This document shows positions 17,252-26,134 of a stretch of DNA of 64,000 nt, one piece after another. The stretch spans positions 33,695 through 97,694 of the forward strand of contig NZ_BDBA01000023.1 of NCBI RefSeq assembly GCF_001612745.1, read 5' to 3'. Position 1 is the stretch's first letter; each line of letters begins with the position of its first letter. The DNA comes from Nocardia amamiensis NBRC 102102. GTDB taxonomy: Bacteria > Actinomycetota > Actinomycetes > Mycobacteriales > Mycobacteriaceae. The translations under genes were made by a program, and so were the position numbers. The notes beneath the pieces were generated by a model that worked only from the letters and a program-made list of their open reading frames with translations, was not told where the DNA came from and made no database searches.

Positions 17252-17938
17252 TCACCGCTTCGGAACGCGTTCGTGGACGGTCAACAGCAGGTGGTCGAAG
17301 ACGGTCTGGACCTCCGGTGGCGCCGGGGGCACCCGGTCGATCTCGGCGATGATCTGCGCGGCCAGGTCACGAATCTTGACGTTGGTTTCCTGCGAACGCC
17401 ATTGCAGGACGTGAAATGCCTGGTCGGCGTTGATCCGGTACACGCGCATCAGCACGCCCTTGGCCTGCTCGATCAGCGCACGCGACTCGACCAGTTTCGG
17501 CAGCGTGTCGTCGAGCAGGTCCTGCCGTTCTTCGGCGATGGTGGCGGTCAGATCGATGTAGTAACCCGCGGTGCCGACCACGGTGCCGTTCTTGTCGGTC
17601 AGCGTGTCGCCGAGCACGATAACGTGATGTACCGACCCGGCGGTGTCGATGATGCGGTGGCGGCTGCAGAACGGTTCGGCGTTGCGGACCGACTTCTCGA
17701 TCGCCTCGGCGACGTGCTCCCGATCCTCGGGATGCTTGTGTGCGAGTAGCAACTCCGTCGTCGGCGTCACCGAGCCCGGCGCGTAGCCGTGCATCGCGGC
17801 GACTTCGTCCGACCACTCCCACCGCCGATCGCCGAACCAGAAGCGGAAACTCCCCGCGGTTTGGGGCGTGCCCGCCCCGACCACCCGGGCTACCGCTCCT
17901 TCGGCCGTGTCCACGGTCGGGTCGCCCGGTTCGTTCAT
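17252..17938 (-). CDS. PAS-ANTAR antitermination regulator
   Basis: A 228-residue regulator. A PAS domain (about residues 30-140) contains WEWSDEVAAMHGYAPG, HPEDREHV and GTAGYYIDLT. The C-terminal ANTAR RNA-binding domain has ALIEQAKGVLMRVYRINADQAF and VLQWRSQETNVKIRDLA. ANTAR domains bind paired RNA stem-loops to prevent termination; with PAS in front, activity probably follows a small ligand or redox signal. Such proteins are very common in Nocardia and Mycobacterium. The target operon is not evident. ATG start at 17938. Confidence 0.9.
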   Translation of the reverse strand: MNEPGDPTVDTAEGAVARVVGAGTPQTAGSFRFWFGDRRWEWSDEVAAMHGYAPGSVTPTTELLLAHKHPEDREHVAEAIEKSVRNAEPFCSRHRIIDTAGSVHHVIVLGDTLTDKNGTVVGTAGYYIDLTATIAEERQDLLDDTLPKLVESRALIEQAKGVLMRVYRINADQAFHVLQWRSQETNVKIRDLAAQIIAEIDRVPPAPPEVQTVFDHLLLTVHERVPKR

Positions 17939-18105
17939 CGCGTGAGTGCGCTCCTAAGCTCCTGCTGGGGCTATCAGTGTAGTCCCGCCTCCGCGGCACG
18001 CTGGGGCACACGCTGCTGCCCGGACCGGTATCACGATCATGCCATCGGACCTTCTCGGCCGAGGTGCGATGAACCGGTTCTAACTGCCCGTCACCAGGCT
18101 CGGCG

Positions 18106-18276
18106 TCAAGAACCGGGTCGTGCATCCCGGCCCTCGCCGGTAACAGGACCGTTGCGGCGATCAGATGAGCGTTCCGGTGGACGCGGATAGACAACGGTCG
18201 CCTCGAGCACTCCGCCCCGAGCGTATGCGGCGATGAACTCCGGCCACCCGCGCTGCGGGGTTTCCGAAGGGGACAT
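18106..18276 (-). CDS. small protein, 56 aa, possible truncated S1-type domain
   Basis: ATG at 18276 is preceded by a perfect AGGAGGTGA ribosome site (plus-strand TCACCTCCT, 18281-18289), strong support for translation. The peptide begins MSPSETPQRGWPEFIAAYAR and continues GGVLEATVVYPRPP, then becomes Arg-rich and stops. The first 35 residues look like the start of an S1 RNA-binding domain protein (W-x-E/A-F then G-x-V-x-x-x-V), whose rest is missing, so it may be a truncated gene or a true small protein. Confidence 0.5.
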   Translation of the reverse strand: MSPSETPQRGWPEFIAAYARGGVLEATVVYPRPPERSSDRRNGPVTGEGRDARPGS

Positions 18277-18530
18277 GTTTTCACCTCCTTCCGATGTCCC
18301 TGTAACACAGGGGATTTCGGGAAGAAGGCGGCGGGCCCCTGGCCCGAGCATCAACGCCCCGACCGTCCGCAGGCGGCTCCCGTCACGCTCGGACGATCGC
18401 GTTGATCGATGACCGCCGAACTCGGCCGACGCCGATCGTGATATCCGAGGTGCAGTGGGTATTGCCGGGACGTCGGTCGCCGCACTGCGGCGACACCGCA
18501 ACGCGCCATTCGCCCAGTTCGGAGGTTGTC

Positions 18531-19043
18531 GTGACCAGCGATCTGCAACAGGCCAAGCGCCCGGTGAGCGCGGTGCTGGCCGGCCCCTACGGGCACCCGT
18601 TCCATCCGATCTTGGTGACCGTGCCGATCGGCGCGTGGGTGGCCGGCCTGGTGTTCGACATCGGCTCCCTGGTCGTGGACGAGCCGGACTTCCTCGCTGA
18701 AGGCGCGCTGTGGCTGATCGCGATCGGCGTGCTGGGTGCACTGGCCGCGGCGGCGATCGGGTTCCTGGATCTGCTGGCCATCCCGAGCGGTACCCGGGCG
18801 TTCCGGACCGGGCTGCTGCACATGAGTCTGAATCTCGCCGTCACGATCGCCTTCGCGATCGGTTTCCTGTGGCGACAGGCGGGCGATGGGCCGCGTGGTC
18901 CGGTCGCCCTCGGCCCGTTGCTGCTGTCCGCGGCAAGTCTCGCCGTGCTGGGGGTATCGGGCTTCCTCGGCGGAAGGCTCGCCTACCACTACGGCGTCCG
19001 AGTGGCCGACGAGGCCAGCCAGGCCGCCGGCTTCCAGCGCTGA
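18531..19043 (+). CDS. DUF2231 integral membrane protein
   Basis: A 170-residue protein with four predicted transmembrane helices and the DUF2231 signature GHPFHPILVTVPIGAWVAG near residue 20, where the paired histidines are conserved. Helices follow at WLIAIGVLGALAAAAIGFLDL, LNLAVTIAFAIGFLW and LLLSAASLAVLGVSGFLGG. Some members may bind haem, which the histidines would allow. GTG at 18531 lies right after GGAGG, so I chose it over the longer frame from 18402. It starts a two-gene unit with the membrane protein at 19075. Confidence 0.8.
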   Translation: MTSDLQQAKRPVSAVLAGPYGHPFHPILVTVPIGAWVAGLVFDIGSLVVDEPDFLAEGALWLIAIGVLGALAAAAIGFLDLLAIPSGTRAFRTGLLHMSLNLAVTIAFAIGFLWRQAGDGPRGPVALGPLLLSAASLAVLGVSGFLGGRLAYHYGVRVADEASQAAGFQR

Positions 19044-19074
19044 TCCCTATTCGTTCGGATCGAAAGGAATCGTC

Positions 19075-19488
19075 ATGGCCATCGCGGCATTGATCACCTG
19101 GCTGCTGACCGCGGCGGGCGGTTTCGTCCTGCTCGCCACCTGGATCTCGAAAGGTGCTACCCGTCAACCCGGCACGACCCAGCTGCCGCCGCCGGTCGTC
19201 TTCGGTCACTTCATCCTCGCCGTCGCCGGTTTGATCGTCTGGCTCATCTATCTCTTCGCCGACGAAGTCGCGCTCGCGTGGACGGCGTTCATCCTCCTTC
19301 TGCCCGTGGCCTTGTTGGGCTTGTTCATGTTCGCCCGCTGGCTGCCCGGATACCGTGCACGGGCCACATCCGGCACGCCGGAGACCGCCGAGAGCCACTT
19401 TCCCGTTGCGGTCGTCGCGGGTCACGGCGTATTCGCGGTCACGACCGTGGTTTTGGTGTTGCTGACGGCTCTCGGGGTCGGTGCGTGA
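19075..19488 (+). CDS. small membrane protein, 4 TM helices
   Basis: A 137-residue hydrophobic protein with helices at residues 3-22, 42-60, 65-85 and 115-135. The loop between helices 1 and 2 has SKGATRQPGTTQLPPPVV, and helix 2 includes HFILAVAGLIVWLIYLF. ATG at 19075 follows AAAGGAA. It lies 31 bases after the DUF2231 gene, so they are probably co-transcribed. No named family; a role in a membrane redox or stress pair is a guess. Confidence 0.7.
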   Translation: MAIAALITWLLTAAGGFVLLATWISKGATRQPGTTQLPPPVVFGHFILAVAGLIVWLIYLFADEVALAWTAFILLLPVALLGLFMFARWLPGYRARATSGTPETAESHFPVAVVAGHGVFAVTTVVLVLLTALGVGA

Positions 19489-19514
19489 TCGACCGCCGAT
19501 CCCGTGCCCCGGAG

Positions 19515-21119
19515 TCAGCCCGGAAGCTGGGACCAGAAGCCGCACCTGTGCCTGGCGGCGAAGTCGTGGGACATGGTGCTGCCGGTCGCGCGCATGAGCA
19601 GCACCGCACCGTCGGCTTGATCACCGGATTCGGGCCAAGCAGACCATTCGGGTAAACCGGGTCCGTTCGGGTCGCCGGTGTGGGCGAAGGTGGTCCACCA
19701 TCGCTGCATCTGCCGGGCGAAGGCATCGGACGCCCCGGTCCACGGGATCGGCACGCCCATCAGACCGGTGAACAGGTAGGGCAGTTCGGCGGAATGGAAG
19801 GCGCCCGGCAGCACCGGATTGGCGTCGCCGAATGGCGCCTGGTCGAATTCGTACTGCCACAGGGGATGTCCGGTATCGCGGGCCACGCGGCTGGTGAAGA
19901 GTGCCGGGCAGGCGAACAGTCCGTCGGTGATGACCGCGGATTGAGCGGCCGCGGGTGCGGGATAGCGATCGAGGGGGTATTCGGCGAGTACTCGATCGGC
20001 GTAGGGGCCGAATTGCTGGCGGACGTAGCGTTCGTAGCTTGCGGCATCCGGGGCATGACCGCGCGCGTAGTCGGATTCGGCGACGAACAACGCCCCTTCA
20101 TCGCCGTTGCTTCCGATGATCAGGGGTATCTTTCGGTCGTCCACTTCCAGGGCGACGTCGAGCGTGCGCGTGACGACGACACCGTCGATGCTGGGCACCC
20201 AGATGGGCACCGGCCCGTCGAATTGGACGGTCGGCGAATCGAGGAGTTTCGCGGCGGGCAGCGTCCGCAAACACGCCAATTGGGTCGCGGGATCACCGCA
20301 TCCGACGCTTTCGGCATAGCGCTGCGAGCGCGTGAAGGCATCCGCACGGGTGCCGGGGACCAAGGGCGACTGTGCGCAGGATCCGCTTTGGACGATGGCC
20401 TTGTGGTAAAGGCCGTCGGAGCCGGGTGCGGCCAAGTGTGTGCAGACGCTTCCGCCACCGGCCGATTCACCGAAGATCGTGACGTTGCCGGGATCGCCAC
20501 CGAAGGCGGAGGCGTTGTCGTGCACCCACCGCAGGGCGGCTTGCTGGTCCTGGATGCCCACTGTGCCGGTGGCTCCATCCGACTCCGCGGCCAGTTCGGG
20601 TAACGACATGAATCCGAAGGGCCCGAGACGGTAATTGGGCACAGCAACGATGACGCCGCCTTCGGCGACCATTCTGGAGGGGGCGTCGTATTGGCTGTTG
20701 GAACCGGTGACGTAGCCGCCACCGTGGAAGAACACCATGACCGGCAGATTCCTGTCGCGTGCGTCCTCGGGCACGTACAGGTCGATGGTCAGGCAGTCTT
20801 CGCTGGTCGGCCCGGTCGGCGGTGTGCCGGGCAGATATCCGTTCTGCGGGCACAGCGGACCGTGGTCGAGGGCAGGCCGGACGCTCGGCCAGGGTGCCGG
20901 GGGCCGAGGTGCACGGAACCGCGCGTCGCCGCCGGTGGGTGCGGCAAACGGGATACCCAGATACTTGACGACTCCCTCCGCCGCGAACCCGGAGATCTCG
21001 CCGCCGGTCACGACCACGGTGGGTGGCGCCGACGCGCTCGCGGGAGCGGGTGCAACCGCGCACGAGAGGCCGATTACCGCGATCCCCGAGATCGCGGATC
21101 GCTTGATCGAGCGAATCAT
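19515..21119 (-). CDS. secreted type B carboxylesterase
   Basis: A 534-residue alpha/beta hydrolase of the carboxylesterase B family. An export signal covers residues 1-30 (RSIKRSAISG, then a hydrophobic core, ASASA). The oxyanion motif is FFHGGGYVTG, the nucleophile serine lies in FGESAGGGSV, the acid is in NGDEGALFV, and the histidine in GAFHSAELPYLF. The C-terminus (HRCGFWSQLPG) includes a conserved cysteine. It is read in the same direction as the lipid megasynthase upstream but after a 290-base gap, so it could act on an exported lipid product, or be unrelated. Confidence 0.85.
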   Translation of the reverse strand: MIRSIKRSAISGIAVIGLSCAVAPAPASASAPPTVVVTGGEISGFAAEGVVKYLGIPFAAPTGGDARFRAPRPPAPWPSVRPALDHGPLCPQNGYLPGTPPTGPTSEDCLTIDLYVPEDARDRNLPVMVFFHGGGYVTGSNSQYDAPSRMVAEGGVIVAVPNYRLGPFGFMSLPELAAESDGATGTVGIQDQQAALRWVHDNASAFGGDPGNVTIFGESAGGGSVCTHLAAPGSDGLYHKAIVQSGSCAQSPLVPGTRADAFTRSQRYAESVGCGDPATQLACLRTLPAAKLLDSPTVQFDGPVPIWVPSIDGVVVTRTLDVALEVDDRKIPLIIGSNGDEGALFVAESDYARGHAPDAASYERYVRQQFGPYADRVLAEYPLDRYPAPAAAQSAVITDGLFACPALFTSRVARDTGHPLWQYEFDQAPFGDANPVLPGAFHSAELPYLFTGLMGVPIPWTGASDAFARQMQRWWTTFAHTGDPNGPGLPEWSAWPESGDQADGAVLLMRATGSTMSHDFAARHRCGFWSQLPG

Positions 21120-21413
21120 TGCTGCCGGGTACCTCCGATGCGGTCGCTACGGTCGGCAGCAGCGACCTTCATCAGGCGCCCACACCCGAGGCAACGACGT
21201 CGGCGATCGGGTCAGCCGCAGCGCGGACAAACGGTCCGACAGGACCGGATGGGCTGCGGCCAGCATGATCCGCCCTCATCGCCCGCGGCCATCAGCCCAA
21301 CCACAAGCCCTCGGCCAGCCAGGCGCATGGCATCTCCGACAGATGCTACAGCGGGCCCAGCGCGTCGACGCGCACCGCGCAAGCTCGGCGATACTCGCGG
21401 CCGACGCCGCCGA

Positions 21414-24400
21414 TCAACTCTCCGAAACCAGGGAGAGTTCCTCGGCGAGGATCTTGACGGTGTCGCGAATCTGGTCTTCGGTATGACAGGCGGTGACGAA
21501 GAACCGAAGGCGCGCAAGGTCTTCCGGTACCGCCGGATACAGGATCGGGTTGACGTTGACGCCTCGGCGCAGCAGTGCGTTGGACAGCTTCAGCGTTTTC
21601 AGCGAGTCGCCCACGATGCACGGAATGATCGGTGTGTCGTGGCTGTCGCCCGTGTCGATCCCCGCTTCGCGGGCCAGGCGCAGGAACAGCCGGGCGTTGC
21701 GCCGCAGACGTTCGAGCGGCTCGCGATCGGCTCGCAGCTGCCGGATCGCCGCCGCCGAGGCGGCCGCGTTCATCGGCGTCATACCGACGCTGTAGACGAA
21801 TCCGGGCGTCGTGTATTTCAAGAAGCGGATCAGCTCCGCACTGCCCGCGACGTAGCCTCCGCAGCCGGCGAGCGCCTTCGACATGGTGCCGGACCACAGT
21901 TCGACATCGTCGCGATCGACATCGAAGTACTCGCCGATTCCGCCACCGCCTTCGCCCAGCACGCCGACGCTGTGTGCCTCGTCGATCATCAGCAGCGCCT
22001 TGTGCTTCTTCTTGATCGCGATGATCGCGGGCAGATCGGGAATATCGCCGTCCTGGCTGTACACGCCCTCGATCAGGATCAGCACCCGCCGGTACTGATG
22101 CCGGATCTCGGTGAGCAGCCGGTCGAGCGCGGCGTGGTCGTTGTGCGGGAACGGCCGCCGCGTCGCGCCCGACAGCTTGCAGCCTTGCAGGATGCTGTCG
22201 TGCGCCAACGCGTCGTGGATCACGAGGTCTTCCGGTCCCACCAGGTGGCCGATGATCGTGACGTTGGTGGAGTGGCCGCCTACGAGCGCGATGGCGTCCT
22301 CGGTGCCGAGCAGGGTGGCGAGTTCGGCCTCCAACTCGCGGTGGACCGGCTTCTCGCCGGAGAGTATCCGGCTGGCCGAGCACGAACTGCCGTAGCGCGC
22401 CACGGCGTCCTGGACCGCCGCGACGACGGCCGGATGGCCGGACAGACCCAGGTAGTTGTAGCTGGAGAAATTGATCACCGGTTCCCCGTCGATCACCGAG
22501 GTGTCTCGGGTGACCCCGTCGTTGACAAGGAAGTAGGGATTGGACAGACCGAGGGCTTCCGCGCCGGAAAGCCGGTCGGCGATCGCCTTCACCTCCGCGA
22601 AGTCGGCGATCCGGTACTCCGCCTCGACGGCGGCGGGCCTGGGTTCGGACGCGCTCGCAGCCGTCGCGCCCGGGCGCACGGCGGGCGCGCCGGAACCGGG
22701 TCCGCCGACCTGGCCGATGACGTAACCGATCACGTCGCCGAGCGTCGTCGTCCGCGTGAACCAGGTGGGGTCGATGCTCAGTCCGGGCAGCTTGCGGATG
22801 AGTCCGGCGAACAGGTCGGTCAGCATCAGCGAATCGAATCCGAGGTCGTCGCTGAGTGTTTGCGCGTCGCGGAGTCGATCGACGGGGAATCCGCTCACCC
22901 TGGACAGTTCCGCGCGGACCACACCGGCGGCCGCGTCCGGGGCGAGGGCCGTAGGCCCCGGGGCCGTCTGCGGGGCGACCGACTGCGGCGCCGCCATCGC
23001 TGGCACGGCCGCTTGCGACGCGACACTGTTCCCCGTGCCTGCCACCAGGCTCGCTAGCACCGCGTTCTGCTCGCGGAAGAATGAAATCACTTGGTCCATG
23101 GTGGTTTCCTCGGTGTGGGCGGAAGTCGAAGGGAGGGTGGGGGGTTCGACCCAGAACCGGTGCTCGGTGGAGAACTCGTACACCGGCAGGCGACGGCGCA
23201 CGCGGTGTGCCGGTTCATAGAGCTCGTCCCAGTTCGGGTCGAATCCGTCGCGGTACAGCGCGGCCAGTGTCTCGGCCAATTCGTTGCCCGTCGCGGCGGG
23301 CCCCGGACTGGGTACCAGGCAGCGCGCTGCCAGATCGGGACGAATCCGGCCGACCAGAGCGGCGAGCACGCGGCGCGGACCGACTTCGATCACGTGCGTG
23401 GGACCGGTTCCGAGAGCGGCCTCGACAGCATCGCCGAAGCGGACCGTGGCGCGAACGTGTTCGGTCCAATAGGCGGCGTCCATCGCCTCGTGTTCGTCGA
23501 GCAGGCGGCCGTGCACGGTCGAGTAGATCGGAAGAACCGGAGCACGATAGGTGCATTCGCGGGCGACCGCCTCGAACTGCTCCAGCATCGGCGCCATCAG
23601 CGGACTGTGGAATGCGTGGGAGACGTTGAGCTCCTTGGTGCTCACCGCACGCGCGGCGAGCGCGTCCCGAATCCGGCCCAGCGCCGTGGCCGCACCGGAG
23701 AGCACGAGCTCTCCGGGTCCGTTGACGGCGGCGAGCGCGACCTCCGGTTCGCCCGCGAGCAGCTCGGCGATCTGTTCGGTGCCCGCGCGCACGGCGAGCA
23801 TCGCGCCGTTGTCCGGCAGCTGTTGCATCAGCGCGCCGCGCGCGACAACCAGTCGGCAGGCGTCGTCCAGGTCGAATACCCCGGCCACCGCGGCGGCCGC
23901 GAATTCGCCGATGCTGTGACCGATCAGCCAGGCGGGCCGGACGCCGGCGTCGGCAAACGACTTGGCGAGCGCGTACTCCATCGCGAAGATCGCCGGTTGC
24001 GCGAGTTCGGTCCTGTCGATGTCAATGCGCGACCGCTCACTCCATCGCTGAGTGTCGATGCGCGACCGCTCGCTCCATCGCTGAGTGTCGATGCCCGACC
24101 GCTCACTCCATCGCTGAGTGTCGATGCCCGACCGCTCACTCCATCGCTGAGTGTCGCCGCTCCGGTCGAGCAGCAGATCGCGCACCGAACGGCCGAGGTG
24201 GGCCGTCATGGCGTGGTCGACCACCGCGAGGGCACGCCGGAACAATGGGCTCGCCGCGTCCAACGCCCTGGCCATTCCCGCGAATTGCGAGCCTTGGCCG
24301 GTGAACATCCAGCCGACGTTGATCGCTTGCGCGACACCGCATTCCAGGTCGCCACGCAAACGTGCGATCGCGTCGTCGCGGTCGGCGGCGACGATCGCGA

Positions 24401-25841
24401 GCCGGTGTGCGCCCGACGCCTTGGCGCGATTGCTCGTCCAGCAGAGCTGTGCGAAGTGATCCGGCGGCACCGCTGCCAACGACTCGGCCAAGCGATGCGC
24501 GTTGCGCCGCAGCCCTGCCGCGTCGTTCGACGACAGGGTGAGCACGCCGCCGCCGGACAACGAGGGAGATTCCGTCTCGGGTGCGCTACCGAGCACGATG
24601 TGGGCATTCGTGCCACCGATGCCGAAGCTGCTGACACCGCCGTACGCGGGCCGCTCCAGCGACATCGGTTCGGCGAGCAGTCGCAGGCCGTGCTGCGCCA
24701 TCCGCAGCCGCGGGTTCTCCTGGTCGGCGAACCTCGACGGCGGAACCACACCGTGGTGCAGCGCGAGTGCGACCTTGATCAAGCCCGCGACGCCGGCAGC
24801 GCCCTCGGTGTGGCCGAGATTGCCTTTGATCGAACCGATTCCGCAGGGACGCACCCGGTTCTTCCCGTGCAACTGCCCCAGCGCCTTGACTTCGATCATG
24901 TCGCCGAGCACGGTGCCGGTGCCGTGCGCCTCGAGGAAATCGACGTCCTCGGGCCGGACCGCGGCCCGATCGCACGCCGCACCGATCACCTGCTGCTGTG
25001 CCCAGCGGTTCGGTGCGGTGATGCCGTTGCTTCGCCCGTCGGAGTTGACCGCGCTGCCCTTGATCACCGCGTAGATCGGCAGGCCGGCGGCCTGCGCGTC
25101 GGCGAGCGGCCGCAGCACGAGCACGGCTACCCCCTCGCCGCGCACGATTCCGTCGGCGTTGCCGCTGAACGGTTTGCACCGCGCGTCCGGCGCGGAGAGC
25201 CCTGCCTGGGTGTAGAACACACCGACGGCCGGGGTGAGCACGAGATTGACGCCACCGGCGATCGCCTGGTCGCATTCCCCGGAAGCCAATGCCGCGCAGG
25301 CGAGATGGATCGCCACCAGCGAGGACGAGCAGGCAGTGTCGACCGCGATGCTCGGCCCCTTCAGGTCGAACTGGTAGGACAGCCGGTTGGCGGTCATGAA
25401 GTACCCGTTGCCCGAGCCGTGCTGCGGCGTGATCGCGGCATAGTCGCTCATCTGCAGGTTGGCCCATTCGTTGGCCATCACCCCGACGAAGACCCCGGTC
25501 CGCGAGCCGGCCTCGCCGCGAGGGTCGAGGGTGGCATCCTCGAAGGCCCGCCAGGTGGCCTGCAACAGCAACCGCTGTTGCGGGTCCATCGCCTCGGCCT
25601 CGCGCGGAGTGATGCCGAAGAACTCGTCGTCGAACGCATCGGCATTGTCGATGAAGCCGCCGCTGCGGGTGTTGATCGTGCCGGGCGCACCGGCCGGGTC
25701 ATGGAAGTCGTCGGCGTTCCAGCGGTTCGCCGGAACCTCGGTGATCACGTCGCGTCCGTCGATCAGCAGCTGCCACAGCGCTGCCGGATCGGGTGCCTGC
25801 GGGAATCGGCAGTCGAGGCCGACGATGGCGATGTCGGTCAT
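21414..25841 (-). CDS. polyketide synthase KS-AT-ACP fused to alpha-oxoamine synthase (RedL-like)
   Basis: A 1475-residue megasynthase. KS (1-420): Cys171 in VDTACSSSL, His306 in EAHGTGT, His344 in NLGHTEGA. AT (510-890): Ser643 in GHSIGE and HAFH at 742-745, which predicts malonyl-CoA. ACP (970-1045): Ser1004 in LGFDSLML. PLP-dependent alpha-oxoamine synthase (1080-1475): DEAHSVGVLG, and Lys1322 in SGTMSKALAG. There is no KR, DH or TE. Expected course: an acyl chain from the ACP partner is extended once with malonate, then released by decarboxylative condensation with an amino acid, giving an alpha-amino ketone. RedL of undecylprodigiosin uses the same order. ATG at 25841 overlaps the ACP stop by 4 bases. 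A 44-residue repeat (563-606) interrupts the AT. Confidence 0.9.
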   Translation of the reverse strand: MTDIAIVGLDCRFPQAPDPAALWQLLIDGRDVITEVPANRWNADDFHDPAGAPGTINTRSGGFIDNADAFDDEFFGITPREAEAMDPQQRLLLQATWRAFEDATLDPRGEAGSRTGVFVGVMANEWANLQMSDYAAITPQHGSGNGYFMTANRLSYQFDLKGPSIAVDTACSSSLVAIHLACAALASGECDQAIAGGVNLVLTPAVGVFYTQAGLSAPDARCKPFSGNADGIVRGEGVAVLVLRPLADAQAAGLPIYAVIKGSAVNSDGRSNGITAPNRWAQQQVIGAACDRAAVRPEDVDFLEAHGTGTVLGDMIEVKALGQLHGKNRVRPCGIGSIKGNLGHTEGAAGVAGLIKVALALHHGVVPPSRFADQENPRLRMAQHGLRLLAEPMSLERPAYGGVSSFGIGGTNAHIVLGSAPETESPSLSGGGVLTLSSNDAAGLRRNAHRLAESLAAVPPDHFAQLCWTSNRAKASGAHRLAIVAADRDDAIARLRGDLECGVAQAINVGWMFTGQGSQFAGMARALDAASPLFRRALAVVDHAMTAHLGRSVRDLLLDRSGDTQRWSERSGIDTQRWSERSGIDTQRWSERSRIDTQRWSERSRIDIDRTELAQPAIFAMEYALAKSFADAGVRPAWLIGHSIGEFAAAAVAGVFDLDDACRLVVARGALMQQLPDNGAMLAVRAGTEQIAELLAGEPEVALAAVNGPGELVLSGAATALGRIRDALAARAVSTKELNVSHAFHSPLMAPMLEQFEAVARECTYRAPVLPIYSTVHGRLLDEHEAMDAAYWTEHVRATVRFGDAVEAALGTGPTHVIEVGPRRVLAALVGRIRPDLAARCLVPSPGPAATGNELAETLAALYRDGFDPNWDELYEPAHRVRRRLPVYEFSTEHRFWVEPPTLPSTSAHTEETTMDQVISFFREQNAVLASLVAGTGNSVASQAAVPAMAAPQSVAPQTAPGPTALAPDAAAGVVRAELSRVSGFPVDRLRDAQTLSDDLGFDSLMLTDLFAGLIRKLPGLSIDPTWFTRTTTLGDVIGYVIGQVGGPGSGAPAVRPGATAASASEPRPAAVEAEYRIADFAEVKAIADRLSGAEALGLSNPYFLVNDGVTRDTSVIDGEPVINFSSYNYLGLSGHPAVVAAVQDAVARYGSSCSASRILSGEKPVHRELEAELATLLGTEDAIALVGGHSTNVTIIGHLVGPEDLVIHDALAHDSILQGCKLSGATRRPFPHNDHAALDRLLTEIRHQYRRVLILIEGVYSQDGDIPDLPAIIAIKKKHKALLMIDEAHSVGVLGEGGGGIGEYFDVDRDDVELWSGTMSKALAGCGGYVAGSAELIRFLKYTTPGFVYSVGMTPMNAAASAAAIRQLRADREPLERLRRNARLFLRLAREAGIDTGDSHDTPIIPCIVGDSLKTLKLSNALLRRGVNVNPILYPAVPEDLARLRFFVTACHTEDQIRDTVKILAEELSLVSES
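24025..24156. repeat. four tandem 33-bp units inside the AT coding region
   Basis: Units at 24025, 24058, 24091 and 24124, each 33 bases, differing only at two or three positions. Read in the gene they give four copies of an 11-residue unit, DTQRWSERS(G/R)I, at residues 563-606, just before TELAQPAIFAMEYAL, a conserved AT helix. Unit length is a multiple of three, so copy number can change without a frameshift. Confidence 0.95.
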
Positions 25842-26104
25842 GCGGCCAGGGCGAATTCGGCCGCGATATGAGCGGCGATGTCGGCGATGGTGGGGTATTC
25901 GAAGACCAGAGTCGGATCCACTTCCAGCGACCACTGGTCCTCGATCTCGCCGCACAGGTTGACCGCCGACACGGAGTCCAGGCCGAGCTCGGCGAGCGGG
26001 ACCGCGGGATCGATCTGGTGGGGTGCGCGTTCGGTGTAGTCGGCCACGCGCTCCACGAGCCAATCCTCGATGGTTGCCGGGCGGGTGACGGTGGTGCTGA
26101 ACAT
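25838..26104 (-). CDS. acyl carrier protein
   Basis: An 88-residue stand-alone ACP. The phosphopantetheine site is GLDSV with Ser44; the helices around it (PLAEL, VNLCGEIEDQW, LVFEYPTIADIAAHI) are typical of the carrier proteins that work with FAALs and type I PKS. ATG at 26104 follows GAGGAG. It lies 30 bases after the FAAL gene and overlaps the megasynthase start (ATGA). It should receive the acyl chain from the FAAL and hand it to the KS. Confidence 0.9.
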   Translation of the reverse strand: MFSTTVTRPATIEDWLVERVADYTERAPHQIDPAVPLAELGLDSVSAVNLCGEIEDQWSLEVDPTLVFEYPTIADIAAHIAAEFALAA

Positions 26105-26134
26105 GTTTCGGCTCCTCAACAGGGTATGGACGGG

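Noticed and set aside
17065..17352. 95-codon plus-strand frame (DALGDEALPVAALATDATI) as a gene
   Set aside because: It overlaps the end of the PAS-ANTAR gene, has no ribosome site, and turns Arg-rich like antisense sequence.
24025..24156. CRISPR array
   Set aside because: Units follow each other without spacers and lie in frame within a coding domain; it is a tandem repeat.
20691..25871. Long plus-strand frames (788 and 926 codons) opposite the megasynthase and esterase
   Set aside because: Antisense shadows of well-recognised enzymes, without domains or ribosome sites.
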